Of a DNA stretch of 64,000 bases, positions 35,076 to 45,108 are shown in pieces; the stretch's first letter is position 1, and every line of letters begins with the position of its first letter. The position numbers and the translations under genes are program-made. This stretch comes from CAVSUR01 sp963731285 (GTDB taxonomy: Bacteria > Actinomycetota > Actinomycetes > Streptosporangiales > Streptosporangiaceae), in contig CAVSUR010000014.1 of the NCBI GenBank assembly GCA_963731285.1, positions 1,240,001 through 1,304,000 of the forward strand, in the 5' to 3' direction. The notes below the pieces were generated by a model. It was not told where the DNA came from, did not search any database, and saw nothing but the letters and a program-made list of their open reading frames with translations.

Positions 35076-38000
35076 TCAGCCGGGCGGCCAGGCAGGCCGC
35101 TGCTCCGCCGCGGGCACCAGCTCCCGGTACAGCGCGGCAGTACGCGGATGCGGCTGGCCGTCGGCGGCGATCTCGGCGATTGCGTCCAGGCACCGGCTCC
35201 ACGTCTCCCGGACTCCGGTCGGAGTTCCCGGCGGCGTGCTCGGCCCGCATCAGCGCGCGCCACAGCTGCTCGGCACCGGAATCCCCGGCCAGCCCGGTCC
35301 GCGCAGCCCGGGCCGCCGCCGCCGGGTCGCCTGCGGCCAGCTCCAGCTCGGCCAGCAGATCGGCTGCGTCCACGAGCTGTGCCCGCACCGTCTCGGTCAG
35401 CGCCGGGTCGAGCCACCAGTAATAGCAGCCGGCGAACGGCTGGCCGCGGATCAGCCGAAGTGCGCTGCGCAGGCAGCTTGCGTCCCGGTCCCGGATGCCG
35501 GTCTCGGCCAGCTCGTCGAACTCGGCCCAGTCGAACCGTGCCGCCGGGTGCAGCGCGTACTGCCCCGAGCCGAGGTGCTCGATCCACTCCCGGCTGCCGG
35601 GCGCCCGGGCGAGCTGGCGCCGGGTGCGCACGATGAGCTGGCGCAGCGAGTCACTGGGCCGCGGATGGTCCGGATCGGCGCCCAGCAGGTAGCACAGCTG
35701 GGGGTTGGACAGGCCATCGCGGCCGTTCAGGGCCAGGGCGAGGATCAGCTGGCTCTGCGCGGGCAGCAGGGCGGCCGGCTCGCCGTTGATCGTGAAACTG
35801 CCGAGCACGCCGATCCGCAGGCTGGGCGAGGCCGGCTCCGGTTCGGCCGCAGGCCCGGGCTCCGGATCAGGTGGCGGCTCCGGAGCGAGATCAGGTTCCG
35901 CGGGCGCGACCATCTCGTCGGCGATCAGCACCGGGCTGCGCTGGAACCGGGCGCCGGCCGCTCAGCGGCCAGCTCGTCATCCGCCGCCAGCTCGCCCTCA
36001 TCCGCCGCCAGCTCGTCACCGGGCCGGGCGGCCTTGCCGGCTTCATAGGCCAGCCCGGTCCGGACGGCAGGCTCGTCTCCGGGCGATCCCGATTCGCTGG
36101 CCGCGACCCGCGGCGGCCAGGTCGAGCCGTCGTACGGCGGCTCGTCGGCGGCCACGTCGCCGTCGAGCCCCGCCGTAGCGAGCAGCGTGCCGAGGGCCGC
36201 GTAATCCGACTCGTCGAGCGGCTGCGGCCAGACCTCAAGCCCCAGCGGCCAGACCCGGGCCGTCATTCCGCCCGGCTCGTCCGGCGCGGCCGCCAGCTCG
36301 ATGCTCGCCGGGGTCGAGTGGCCCTCGGGGACTACCGTGCCGCCGGGCACGAGCGCGGCCAGCCCGGCAGGCTCCGCGCACAGGTCAAGCAGCAAGGCAA
36401 ACTGGCCCGGCGTCGGTGTCGTCCGGCTCACCAGCAGGGTCAGCGCCCAGTCCTCGTCGTCTGGCTCGTCCAGCCGCAGCTGGCGGACGTCGGCCTGGGC
36501 GCCACCGCCCAGGCGGCGCCGCAGCGCCACCGCCCGCGCGGCCAGCAGGTCCAGCGCCTCGTCCAGGCCGTCGCAGCAGGTGGTGCGCGGGCCGGCTCCG
36601 CGACCTCGCCGAACCCGGCCAGGACCAGGTCGTACCAGCCGGCCACCTCGCTGACGGCCAGCTCGGCCGCCGCGCTGGTCAGCACCGAGTCGGCCAGCTC
36701 GGCTGGTCCCTCGACCGAGGTGACCCGCAGGTACTCCAGGTCAAGCAGCAGCTGGCCGTCCCGCGTCGCGCCCACCGTGAACAGCCCGGGCAGCAGGTCT
36801 CCCGTCCCGGCCGGCAGCAGCGGCGGCGGCCCGTCCGGCGGCACTGACAGCCGCCAGGTCATGCCCTGGTGCCCGGCCGGGACGGTAAACGGCTCCGGCG
36901 GCGGGTCGCTGGCCGGGCCGGCCAGCAGCACGTCCATCCCCGCCGGGAACACGCGCACGGCGGTAATCTCCGGCAGCGGGCGGCCCGCCGCGGTCAGGCT
37001 CGCGCCGAGTCCGGCCAGCGCCGCCCGCAGCGTGCAGGCCGGCTGCAGCCGGCCTGGGCCGGGCCGGCTGTCCTGCCCGGATCCGCTGCTCGGCGAGGAC
37101 CGCCGCGAGGCTGGCCGGCAGCGGGATCCGCCGGCCCCGGCGGCGGGACTGGCGCTGCCGGTGCCGCATCCGGGCCAGGGCCACCGCAGCGCCCCCGGCC
37201 AGCATCCCCGCGGCGAAGACGGCCAGCGGCGGCAGCTGCTCTGCCTCGCTACTCGCGGGTGCCGCCCCGTTCCGGGCGGCGCCTGGCGCCAGGGCGCTGG
37301 TGTCGCGCCCGTCCGGGCGGGAGGAGACGGGCGCCGCCCGGCTCGCCGGGTCAGCGGCCGGGGCGGATGTGGCCGTGGCGGAGGACGCTGACCGAGCCGG
37401 GTCACCCGGGGACGTGCCCGGGGCGGCGGGGACGCCAGCCGGCGAGGCCACCGTTGCGGTCGGGGAGCCGGGCGCCCCGGACGGCTGCCCGACCGCAGCC
37501 GGATGCGGCCGGGCGTACCGGCGCTCGCGCGACGGGTGCGCGCCATGACCAGTTCCGTGCCCGTTCGGCGCGCCATGCGGGGCATGTCCGGCCTGGGCCT
37601 GTCCGGCCTGGTGCCGGTGGTGGGCCGGGATCTGGAGCACCCAGCCGGGCCTGATCACCGAGGGGTCGGTGAACTTCTGTCCGCTGGCCATCTCGTGGCC
37701 CATGTTGAGCTGCACGATCTCACCGAAGCGATCCCCGTCGCCGAGGTAATGCCGGGCGATGGTCCACAGGCAGTCGCCCGGCCGGACGGTTACCAGCTGA
37801 TAGAAGCCCATGCTCATCACCTGCGGAACTGGCGGTCCGGCCGGATGAGCAGGCCGAACGCCGGCTGTGCGGCGGCGCTGGCCGGCTGCGCGCCCGGGCC
37901 AGGCGGCCCGGGCCGGGGCCACCGACGCCACCGTGGTGACCGGCTGGCTTGCGAGCAGCATCGTCGCCGGCGTGCCGAAGGCGAGCAGGGCCAGGGCGAC

Positions 38001-38325
38001 CAGGTCGGCCGGCCGCGGTCTGCAGGCCGCCAAGGCGCAGCCTGGGCGCGGTGCGCCCGCGCACGGCAGCCTGGGCCTCGGCCAGCACCGCGAACGTGAA
38101 TGCGGCCCAGGCGAGCCAGCTGACATCGCGCACGGCGGCCAGGAAGATCCAGCCGTTGTCCCGGTGCAGCAGGCTCCGAGAGATGCGGCTCCAGCTGTCG
38201 ATGCGGGCCGGGATCGGCGAGCCGCCGAGCCGGTACAGCAGCACCGGCAGGCCGGCCACGAGCACCAGCAGCGTGATCAGCGCGACCAGGCCGCGAAGCC
38301 GGCCAGCGCGGCCGCGGCCGGTCAC
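35076..38325 (-). CDS. LysM-BTAD domain protein of the Tad locus, five frameshifts
   Basis: A 1082-residue protein once frames are joined. N-terminal membrane segments (LVALITLLVLVAGLPVLLY, VSWLAWAAFTFAVLAEAQA, DLVALALLAFGTPATMLL) come first. A LysM domain follows (YQLVTVRPGDCLWTIARHYL, PSVIRPGWVLQIPA), then a Pro/Ala-rich linker and another membrane segment (LAVFAAGMLAGGAAVALARM). The cytosolic part ends in a bacterial transcriptional-activation (BTAD) domain with LRIGVLGSFTINGEPAALLP and a TPR-like end. Indels lie near 38010, 37082, 36590, 35955 and 35215; the net +1 matches the length. Such proteins recur in actinobacterial Tad loci and may link pilus assembly or the cell wall to an internal signal. 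It overlaps the minor-pilin gene by ATGA. Confidence 0.85.
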
Positions 38326-38840
38326 CGGCGTGGTCCCGTCACGCCGGTGACCAGGACGGCCGTCGCCGATTCCGACACGGTGAACCGGTCAATCCCGATC
38401 AGGGACAGCACCTTGGTCGGCTCGGTCATCCGCACCGTGACCCGGATCGAGTTCCGGCCGCCGGGTATGGCATAGCCGCGATACCCGGCGCGCGCCAGGT
38501 ACTCGTTGGCGGCCGCGATCGCCTGGGCCTGGTCGACCGCGAACGTTCCCGCCGAGTAGGCCTGCGCCGGGTTCACGATGCCGGCCCCGGCCCGCGCGGC
38601 CTCCTGGGCGGCGGCCGTCGCGTTCTGGGCCGCGTCCAGCTTGGCGCCCCCGTCGATGACCAGCCCGGCCAGTGCCAGCAGGGCGACGAACAGGACGGCC
38701 AGCATCAGCACGAGCGAGCCTCGCTCCCGGTCGGCGGCCGCGGCCCGCAGGCGGCAGGCGGCGGCTCCGTGCAGGTGCCATGCGCCGTGCGCCGCCCGCA
38801 TCGCCATCCGGCCAGCGTGGCCGGCAGGTGTGACAGTCAC
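38322..38840 (-). CDS. TadE/TadG-like minor pilin
   Basis: A 172-residue protein with a long cationic N-terminus, then RERGSLVLMLAVLFVALLALAGLVIDGG, the hydrophobic helix and short loop typical of the TadE/G-like family. The rest is Ala-rich and ends in a beta domain (IRVTVRMTEPTKVLSLIG). It is probably membrane-anchored and processed or assembled with the Flp pilus. GTG 38840 follows the preceding pilin gene by 7 bp; its stop overlaps the LysM-BTAD start. Confidence 0.85.
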   Translation of the reverse strand: MTVTPAGHAGRMAMRAAHGAWHLHGAAACRLRAAAADRERGSLVLMLAVLFVALLALAGLVIDGGAKLDAAQNATAAAQEAARAGAGIVNPAQAYSAGTFAVDQAQAIAAANEYLARAGYRGYAIPGGRNSIRVTVRMTEPTKVLSLIGIDRFTVSESATAVLVTGVTGPRR

Positions 38841-38847
38841 TGTGACA

Positions 38848-39282
38848 TCACCGTCCCCGGTAGGGATCGAGCGGCGAGGTGAATGTGGCCTGCAGGGTCT
38901 TGCTGCCCGGCAGGCCAGGCACGGCCAGGCTGGACAGCGATACCTGGCAGGACACGGTGGCGCGGACGCTGGCCGGCTGGCCGACCGGGATGCCGAAGCC
39001 GGTCACGTCCACCCGCACCACCGGCGCCGGAGAGCAGTTCAGGCCCTCGCTGGCCAGCTCGGCCTGGGCGCTGGCCGTCGCGTCCGAGACTGCCTGCTGC
39101 GGTGTCCGCGCGACCGATGCCTGCCGCGCGGCGCCGCGCGCCGCCGCCTGCACCGAGCCCTCGGCCAGTGAGGTGCGGCAGGCCGCCAGGACCAGCCCGA
39201 ACAGGACGAATAGCATCGGCGCCAGTAGCACCAGTTCCAGCGGGGCATTGCCCGCCTCGCGGTCACGCGGGCCCGCGGGCAT
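38848..39282 (-). CDS. TadE-like minor pilin
   Basis: A 144-residue pseudopilin. REAGNAPLELVLLAPMLFVLFGLVLAA is the TadE-type N-terminal helix with the conserved Glu at the fifth position of the processed segment. It is followed by a periplasm-side domain with CSPAPVVRVDV and ATVSCQVSL (a probable disulfide). It is one of three TadE/G-like genes in a row downstream of the Flp pilin. Confidence 0.88.
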   Translation of the reverse strand: MPAGPRDREAGNAPLELVLLAPMLFVLFGLVLAACRTSLAEGSVQAAARGAARQASVARTPQQAVSDATASAQAELASEGLNCSPAPVVRVDVTGFGIPVGQPASVRATVSCQVSLSSLAVPGLPGSKTLQATFTSPLDPYRGR

Positions 39283-39331
39283 CAGGGCCTCCGTTTCGTC
39301 GTGCGCTGGCTCAGGCCGGACGCGGTGCAGG

Positions 39332-39733
39332 TCAGGATCCGCTGGCCGGCGTGGTGAATTTCTCGACCGGGACCGAGGCGCTCTGCTGGATCCGGATCTG
39401 GACCAGCGGGATCAGCGACGGCACCGAGCCGCGCACGGTGACCTCGATTGTGGCCGCGGTGCTGCCCGCCGAGTCCGCCGTCGGCGTCAGCAGATAGCCG
39501 GGCGCGGCCGAGCGGGCGAAGGCCAGCGCGGTGCGCTGCCCGGCGCCGGGTGCCGCGCCCAGCACCCTGGCCGCGTCGGCGCCCTGCCGGGCAGCGGCGA
39601 GCGCGGCCTGGCGGGCCAGGTACCACACGGATGCCTGCGCGATCAGCATGAGGCCGACGAGGAACAACGGCACGATCATGACGTAGCTGAGCGTCAGCGC
39701 GCCCGCGTCCTGGCGTCCCGCGAACGTGGGCAT
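39332..39733 (-). CDS. TadE-like minor pilin
   Basis: A 133-residue TadE-family protein: RQDAGALTLSYVMIVPLFLVGLMLIAQA forms the N-terminal membrane helix, followed by VWYLARQAALAAARQGADAAR and a small beta domain (IEVTVRGSVPSLIPLVQIRI). It starts one base before the Flp pilin stop, so the two are tightly coupled. About 50 bp separate it from the next pilin gene. Confidence 0.85.
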   Translation of the reverse strand: MPTFAGRQDAGALTLSYVMIVPLFLVGLMLIAQASVWYLARQAALAAARQGADAARVLGAAPGAGQRTALAFARSAAPGYLLTPTADSAGSTAATIEVTVRGSVPSLIPLVQIRIQQSASVPVEKFTTPASGS

Positions 39734-39734
39734 G

Positions 39735-39935
39735 TCAGGGCAGCTTGGCCGTCTCGGCCTTGATGGCGTGGTTGAAGAACACCCCGGCGGCGATCGCCGC
39801 GGCCACCAGGATGCCGGCGATCACGATCCATTCCAGCGTCAGCGCGCCGGACTCCGGGTCTCCGGCGCGCGCCGAGGCGATCCGGCAACGGGCTCGGTTC
39901 AGCAGGAATCCGGCCATCAGCAGCAGCGGGTCCAC
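39735..39935 (-). CDS. Flp-type major pilin
   Basis: A 66-residue prepilin. A short leader (LLNRARCRIASARAGDPESG) precedes ALTLEWIVIAGILVAAAIAAGVFFN, the hydrophobic helix. The Gly-Ala processing site before ALTLEW and the Glu at +5 fit cleavage by the A24 peptidase encoded at 46787. GTG 39935 has a GGAAGGAG ribosome site 5-12 bp upstream. It is expected to be the main subunit of the Tad pilus. Confidence 0.85.
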   Translation of the reverse strand: MDPLLLMAGFLLNRARCRIASARAGDPESGALTLEWIVIAGILVAAAIAAGVFFNHAIKAETAKLP

Positions 39936-39967
39936 GGGGAGGCTCCTTCCTCGGTGCGCGGGCGGCC

Positions 39968-40877
39968 CTAGCCCGCGCCCAGCGTTCGGTAGACGACGGG
40001 AAAGACCAGTAGCAGCAGGAAGCCCGCGCCGAGCAGGGCGATCGGAACCACCATGGTGGTGCTGCGCGACCCCGCCCTGGCCCGGTCGGCGGCCAGGGCC
40101 TGAGCTCGCATCGAGGCGGCGCGGGCCGCCAGGGTCTGCAGGATCCTGGCTCCCTCGTGCCCGGCCACCTCGGCGATGTCGGCCAGGTCGGCGAGCTCGC
40201 TGATGCCCGTCTGCGCGGCCAGCGCGGCCAGCGCCGTCCACGGCGCGGCGCCCGCCCGGCGGGCCGCATCCAGTGCGACGGCGATGCGCTGGAACGCCCA
40301 GCCGTGGCCGATATCGGCGGCTGCCTCCAGCGCCTCGGTCGGCCCGGCGCCGGCGCCCCGCTCCAGCGCCACCAGGTCCAGGTAGCTGGTCATCGCGTGC
40401 CGGAAATCCGTCCGCCGCTCAGCCGCGTTCACTCGCGTCACCAGGTCAGGGGCGAAGAACAGCGCCACGGCCAGCAGCAGCGAGCAGGCCGCAGGGACGG
40501 GCAGTGAGACTGGCGTGCCGCTCGCGGCCAGCGCCGCGCTCAGCAGCGGCACGGTAACGAGCCCGGCCAGCCCGCAGATGACCTTGCTGGCCAGGAAGCT
40601 CTCCCGGTCCTGGCCGAGCAGCGCCAGGTCCTCGGCCGGGCACCGGCAGCCAGGGCAGCGCCCCCCCGGCGTTGGCGGCCGCCTGGCGCAGCGGGGACAG
40701 GCCGCCCGGCCCGCGACGGGCGCGGGCACCCGGAAAGCCGGACCCGAGGTAGCCGGGGCCCGATTCCAGCCGGGCCAGCGCCGCGTCCAGCCGGGGCGCG
40801 GCCGGGATCAGCTCCCGCACGACCAGGAAGATGCCGAGCCCGGCCAGCACGCCGGCGGCGGGTATCCACAGGCTCAC
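39968..40877 (-). CDS. tadC: TadC-like type II secretion F protein, one frameshift
   Basis: Inner-membrane platform protein of the Tad machine, about 302 residues after removal of one extra base in the run at 40635-40641. The N-terminus has LWIPAAGVLAGLGIFLVVREL. The T2SF domain reads FRHAMTSYLDLVALERGAGAGPTEALEAAA, and the ending is MVVPIALLGAGFLLLLVFPVVY. GTG 40877 has an AGGGGAG site. It lies 25 bp after tadB and 32 bp before the pilin gene. Confidence 0.9.
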
Positions 40878-40902
40878 CGGCGTGCTCCCCTCGCGCCGGG
40901 TC

Positions 40903-41808
40903 TCATGACCGGGCTCCCAGCTCATGCCCGGAACCGCGGGGCTGGCCGGCGGTGCCGCCCGGCCGGGCCGCGGGGCCATGGCCGTCCAGGAACCGGCCCG
41001 GCGCGGCGATGCTGCCGAGCCGGTGCAGCCAGGCCAGCCCGCCGGCGTACAGGCCGAGCACCAGCGCCAGCACGACCTGGCCGGTGACGGTGCCGAACGG
41101 CGCAGAGTATGACCGGTTCAGGACGGCGAAGACGGTGAAGGCGACGACGAACCCGGTGATCCACTTGACCGTCGTGCGGTGCTGCGCCCGCTCGGCCTCG
41201 ATGTCGCGGCGGGCGGCGACGTCCCGGGAGAGCATCACGGCCAGCGCGTTAAGCACGTCCCCGGCCGCCCCGCCGCGGCGCCCGGTCGCGATGATCAGCG
41301 CAGCCGCGATGCGGTCGCCTGCCGGGTCATCAATATCCGTGGCGAAGGCGCGCAGCGCGGCCTCGGTGCCGGTCCGCGCGCGCAGCCTCCCGACCAGGGC
41401 GGTCACCGGCGCCCGGATCGCGGCCGGCGCGGAGTGCGCGCTCACCTCCAGCGCGTCCTCCAGGCCCCGGCTGGCCGTGAGCATGTCGGCCAGGCGGCGG
41501 ATCCACTGCTCGAGCCCCTCGAGCACGGCCGTGCGCTGCCGCTCGCCGCTGACGAAATTCAGCCGGGGCAGGAACAGCACCGCCAGCGCCGCGCCGATCC
41601 CGCCGACCGGCCACCGGGTGATGGCCAGCACCACCACGCCCACGGCCAGCGCGGCCAGCAGCCGACGGCGGCCGCGCGAGGACACGGCGGCTAGCCGCAG
41701 CCGGCGCGGCGGCACCCCGGCCGCCTGCTCGCGGCCCGGTAGCTCGCGGACCAGCAGCACCAGCCCCGCCGCGACCAGTGCGCCGGCCAGGACAGCGAGC
41801 AGCATCAC
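40903..41808 (-). CDS. tadB: TadB-like type II secretion F protein
   Basis: A 301-residue platform protein, intact. Membrane segments MLLAVLAGALVAAGLVLLV and LLAALAVGVVVLAIT come first. The T2SF domain contains LEQWIRRLADMLTASRGLEDAL and IIATGRRGGAAGDVLNALAVM, and two C-terminal segments follow (WITGFVVAFTVFAVL, VVLALVLGLYAGGLAW). Its start overlaps the tadA stop. Together with TadC it forms the membrane base acted on by the TadA ATPase. Confidence 0.93.
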   Translation of the reverse strand: MMLLAVLAGALVAAGLVLLVRELPGREQAAGVPPRRLRLAAVSSRGRRRLLAALAVGVVVLAITRWPVGGIGAALAVLFLPRLNFVSGERQRTAVLEGLEQWIRRLADMLTASRGLEDALEVSAHSAPAAIRAPVTALVGRLRARTGTEAALRAFATDIDDPAGDRIAAALIIATGRRGGAAGDVLNALAVMLSRDVAARRDIEAERAQHRTTVKWITGFVVAFTVFAVLNRSYSAPFGTVTGQVVLALVLGLYAGGLAWLHRLGSIAAPGRFLDGHGPAARPGGTAGQPRGSGHELGARS

Positions 41809-43598
41809 CGCGTGCTCCCGGCCCTGGCCATGGCCCGCTGCTGGTCCAGCAGCGCAGGGTCGAAGCCGGCCGCGGCCAGCCGGTCCAGCATCCGCGGCGA
41901 CGGGGTGTGGGCGGCTACGGCCTGGCCGGCCGGGCCCTCGGGCAGGAACAGCCGGTTCGCGGCCGGCCGCTCGGTGTCGCCCGGCGGCATCACTTCGAGT
42001 ATCTCCGACACATAGCGCACGGTCCTGGTGCCGTCATAGCGCTTGCGCACGTGCACGATGAGGTCCACCGCCATCCCGACCAGGATGTGGATGGCCCGCT
42101 CGGCCAGGGCCAGGCCGCCGCGCAGGGCCAGGATCAGGATGCGGTCGAACGCCTCGGCGGGGGAGTTCGCGTGCAGCGTGCACATCGAGCCTTCCTGGCC
42201 GGAGTTCATCGCCTCGAGCATCGGCATGATCTCGCTGCGGCGCACCTCACCGACGATGATCCGCTGCGGGTTGTGGCGCAGGGCGTGGGCGACCAGGTCG
42301 TGCAGGGGGACGCCCCCGGCGCCCTCCGAGTTCGGCTCCCGGGCCTCGAACGCGATCACGTCCGGATGCGCGGCCATGGTGTGCAGGAACAGCTCGTACT
42401 CCGACTCCAGCGTCGCGACCCGCTCGCCTGGCGGTATCTCGCCGGCCAGGGCCCGCAGCAGCGTGGTCTTCCCGGCGTTGACTCCCCCGGTGACGATGAG
42501 GTTGCAGCGGGCCCGGACCGCGGCGGCCAGGAAACCCGCCGTGGTGGCGTCCACCGTCCCCAGCCGCATCAGCTGGCCGAGGCTGACCTCCAGGTGACCG
42601 TGCCGGCGCAGGGACACGCACGGCCGCGGGGTCACGGCCATGGTCGCGGTGATCCGGGCGCCCCCGGCCAGCGACACGTTCACCAGCGGCGCGGCCGCGG
42701 AGAACTCCCGCGCGGTCTGGCCCCCGCGGGCGGCCCAGTTGCGGATCAGCCCGATCAGTTCCTCGTCGCTGGCCGCCACCGGCGGACCGGTTACCCGCTC
42801 GCCGGTCGCGTAGGTTACCCACACCTGGTCGCAGCCGTTGACGTCGACGTTCTCCACCTGCGGGTCGCGCAGATAGGCAGCTAGCGGGCCGAGCCCGTAG
42901 CGCTGGTCGTACACGGCCTGCGCGAGCGCTTCCCGGTCGGCCGGAGACGGCACCGGCGCGCCGGTCCGGACCTGGTGCTCAGCCCAGGCCCGCACCGCGT
43001 CCCTGATAAGCGGCAGCACGGCCTGCGGCGCGGCGCCGTCGGCCAGCCGGTCGGCGATCGCGGCCAGCACCTCGCGCACGCCGCTGCGCAGCCGCGCATC
43101 GGCCAGCACGGCCGCGCCGGCGGTGCCCGCGCCGCCGGCGTCCAGGAGCGTGGCCGGGCAGGCGTAGCCGCGGCCGTACCGCGCCGGATCCGGGGCTGAC
43201 CATGATGGCGGCGCACTGGAACTGGCCGGGCCGGGCAGCTGCGGGCCGCCGGCGGGGCGGTAGTCGTCCGTATCGGCGATGACGCCCCAGTCGCCCGGCT
43301 CCGTATCGCCGGAGCTGCCGTAACTGTCTGTCCCGTAGCCGCCCGCATCGCTGTCCTGCGGCCCGTAGCCGCCCGCATCGCTGTCCTGCGGCCCGTAGTC
43401 ATCCGGGCCGTAGTCATCCGGGCCGTAGCCGGCCGGCGCGTCGTGGCCCGGGTCACGGCCGGGGAAGCCGCCCCCCGGGTCATCGGCCTGCTGGTGACCG
43501 CCGGTCATGCCGCCCGGGGAGGCCGGGCCGCCCGGCTCATCATCGCCGGGCTGATCGTCGCGGGGCCGGCCGCGGGGACCCCAGCGCAGGTCGGTCAT
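41805..43598 (-). CDS. tadA: TadA/CpaF-type secretion ATPase
   Basis: A 597-residue traffic ATPase that powers Flp pilus assembly. The first 140 residues are an Asp/Gly/Tyr-rich disordered leader with short repeats. The N-terminal domain has LGPLAAYLRDPQVENVDVNG. The ATPase core has Walker A TGGVNAGKTTLLRALAG, LESEYELFL, Walker B with IIVGEVRRSEIMPML and the His box GSMCTLHANSPAEAF. ATG 43598 overlaps the tadZ stop (ATGA). Intact, with no frameshift. Confidence 0.96.
   Translation of the reverse strand: MTDLRWGPRGRPRDDQPGDDEPGGPASPGGMTGGHQQADDPGGGFPGRDPGHDAPAGYGPDDYGPDDYGPQDSDAGGYGPQDSDAGGYGTDSYGSSGDTEPGDWGVIADTDDYRPAGGPQLPGPASSSAPPSWSAPDPARYGRGYACPATLLDAGGAGTAGAAVLADARLRSGVREVLAAIADRLADGAAPQAVLPLIRDAVRAWAEHQVRTGAPVPSPADREALAQAVYDQRYGLGPLAAYLRDPQVENVDVNGCDQVWVTYATGERVTGPPVAASDEELIGLIRNWAARGGQTAREFSAAAPLVNVSLAGGARITATMAVTPRPCVSLRRHGHLEVSLGQLMRLGTVDATTAGFLAAAVRARCNLIVTGGVNAGKTTLLRALAGEIPPGERVATLESEYELFLHTMAAHPDVIAFEAREPNSEGAGGVPLHDLVAHALRHNPQRIIVGEVRRSEIMPMLEAMNSGQEGSMCTLHANSPAEAFDRILILALRGGLALAERAIHILVGMAVDLIVHVRKRYDGTRTVRYVSEILEVMPPGDTERPAANRLFLPEGPAGQAVAAHTPSPRMLDRLAAAGFDPALLDQQRAMARAGSTR
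43341..43430 (-). repeat. In-frame repeats in the tadA leader
   Basis: Two 30-bp copies (43341-43370, 43371-43400) encode GPQDSDAGGY-type units, and two 15-bp copies (43401-43415, 43416-43430) encode GPDDY. All lie in the disordered TadA N-terminus. Copy number may vary between strains. Confidence 0.85.
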
Positions 43599-44386
43599 CC
43601 GGCCGGCTCCGCTGCCGCGCCGGATCGGGCCGCGGCGCCCGTGACCCTGGCCTCGTCCGGGAGCCGCTCGCGCAGCGCCCGGCCCGCTCCGGCGGCCGCC
43701 CGCACCAGCGGCCGGGCGGCCAGGCCGCGACGGCTGCCATTCCCGTCGGACAGCACGGCTGCGGTCTTCCGGTCCTCGGGCAGCGTCGCGGCGACCGGCA
43801 GGTCCAGGACATGTCCTACCTCGCGAGCCGGGTGCGCGCCCTCGCCCACGATCAGCAGCGCCACCCGCTGCCGTCCGCCCAGCATCTCGGCCAGTATCTC
43901 CGCCCGGGCCCGGGCCCGGCTGACCTGGCGCAGCGTTGGCCGCAGCACCAGCACGACCACGCCCGCCACGGCCAGCACCGGGGCCAGCGGGGAGCCTGGC
44001 TCCAGCCGCCCGCAGTCGGCGATGACGTCGGCGGTCACCCCGGCCAGGGCGGCCGCGAGCGTCGGCCAGGACGGCGCGAGCGCCGTCGCCTGGCGGGGAT
44101 CGGAGATCCCGGCCAGCAGCAGCCTGCTGCGCTCGTCGTCGAGGTCGATGAGCTGATCCCACAGCGCCCGCGCCGCCGCGTCGGTGCTGCCGCCGGCCTC
44201 GACGGCCAGCGGGAGCAGCCCGCCGCTGGCGGGCAGGTGCCCGCCGAACAGGCCGGCCAGGATGTCGCCGCCGGCCGGATCGCATTCCGCGATGATCACC
44301 TGGGTGGGCCAGCCGAGGGCCAGTGCCAGCGCCGATGTGGTGACGCCGGGCGCGCCGCCCGCCGACACCAGGGCGTACAGGCTCAC
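43595..44386 (-). CDS. TadZ/CpaE-like MinD-family ATPase
   Basis: A 263-residue P-loop protein expected to place the Tad machine at the cell pole or membrane. The Walker A region SAGGAPGVTTSALALALG lacks the Lys of a canonical deviant P-loop, as in many TadZ proteins. IIAECDPAGGDILAGLFG and DVIADCGRLEPGSP follow at switch positions. ATG start and stop both overlap neighbours (cpaB before, tadA after). Confidence 0.85.
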   Translation of the reverse strand: MSLYALVSAGGAPGVTTSALALALGWPTQVIIAECDPAGGDILAGLFGGHLPASGGLLPLAVEAGGSTDAAARALWDQLIDLDDERSRLLLAGISDPRQATALAPSWPTLAAALAGVTADVIADCGRLEPGSPLAPVLAVAGVVVLVLRPTLRQVSRARARAEILAEMLGGRQRVALLIVGEGAHPAREVGHVLDLPVAATLPEDRKTAAVLSDGNGSRRGLAARPLVRAAAGAGRALRERLPDEARVTGAAARSGAAAEPAG

Positions 44387-45108
44387 CGCGGGCTCCGGCT
44401 CGTGACGTACAGCGCGATGTCCCCGGTAGCCGCCTGCTGGGCGAGACTGGTCCCCGACGCGGCGGTCACGAGCAGGTCCACGACGTCGTACCCGTCCTGG
44501 TCGGGGGCGCTGGTCACCGCTCCCACCACACCGGGCACCGGGCGGGTCAGCACGGCCGGGCCCGAGCCGGAGCCCGACTGGCCCGGCGAGCCCGAGGTGG
44601 GCACGACCATCACGTGATCGCCCACGGCCAGCCCGCTGGCGGGCAGTCCGGAGGGCCTGACGGCGAGCGGCACGAGCACCTGCCCGGATGCGGGCGGCGG
44701 CGCGTTCGTCACCTCGGCGGGGGCGAGCAGGCTGCCCGGCTGCAGCGTGGTCGCGGCGACCAGGCCGAGGACCTGGTGCAGCTGGGCGGCCGGGATCACC
44801 TTCAGGCCGGGGCCGGCCGCGACCGAGGTGGTGCCGACGTCGGCGGAGGTGATCGGCGCGCCGGCCGGCACCGTCGCGGTCATCATCAGCACCGGCACCT
44901 GATGGTTCTCGCGCTGGTACAGCGCCGCGCTGGCCAGGATGCCCACCCCGATCAGCGCCACCGCCAGCGCGATCATGCCGGGCCGCCGGCGCCGCGGCAG
45001 GCTGCGCAACTGGCCGGGAGCGAGCTGCTGCGGGCCGCCGTTGGGCGTCAGGTCCGGCCCCGGATGGTAGACGGTGCCGAAACTGCTGCCCTGCTCCCCT
45101 GTGCTCAT
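44383..45108 (-). CDS. CpaB/RcpC-like SAF-domain protein
   Basis: A 241-residue Tad accessory protein. One membrane helix (GMIALAVALIGVGILASAALY) precedes an SAF domain with TVPAGAPITSADVGTTSVAAG and LQPGSLLAPAEVT, then the RcpC-like part GLAVGDHVMVVPT and VDLLVTAASGTSLAQ. In the family it sits outside the membrane and guides the pilus. TGATG junction with the preceding gene, ATGA with tadZ. Confidence 0.85.
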   Translation of the reverse strand: MSTGEQGSSFGTVYHPGPDLTPNGGPQQLAPGQLRSLPRRRRPGMIALAVALIGVGILASAALYQRENHQVPVLMMTATVPAGAPITSADVGTTSVAAGPGLKVIPAAQLHQVLGLVAATTLQPGSLLAPAEVTNAPPPASGQVLVPLAVRPSGLPASGLAVGDHVMVVPTSGSPGQSGSGSGPAVLTRPVPGVVGAVTSAPDQDGYDVVDLLVTAASGTSLAQQAATGDIALYVTSRSPR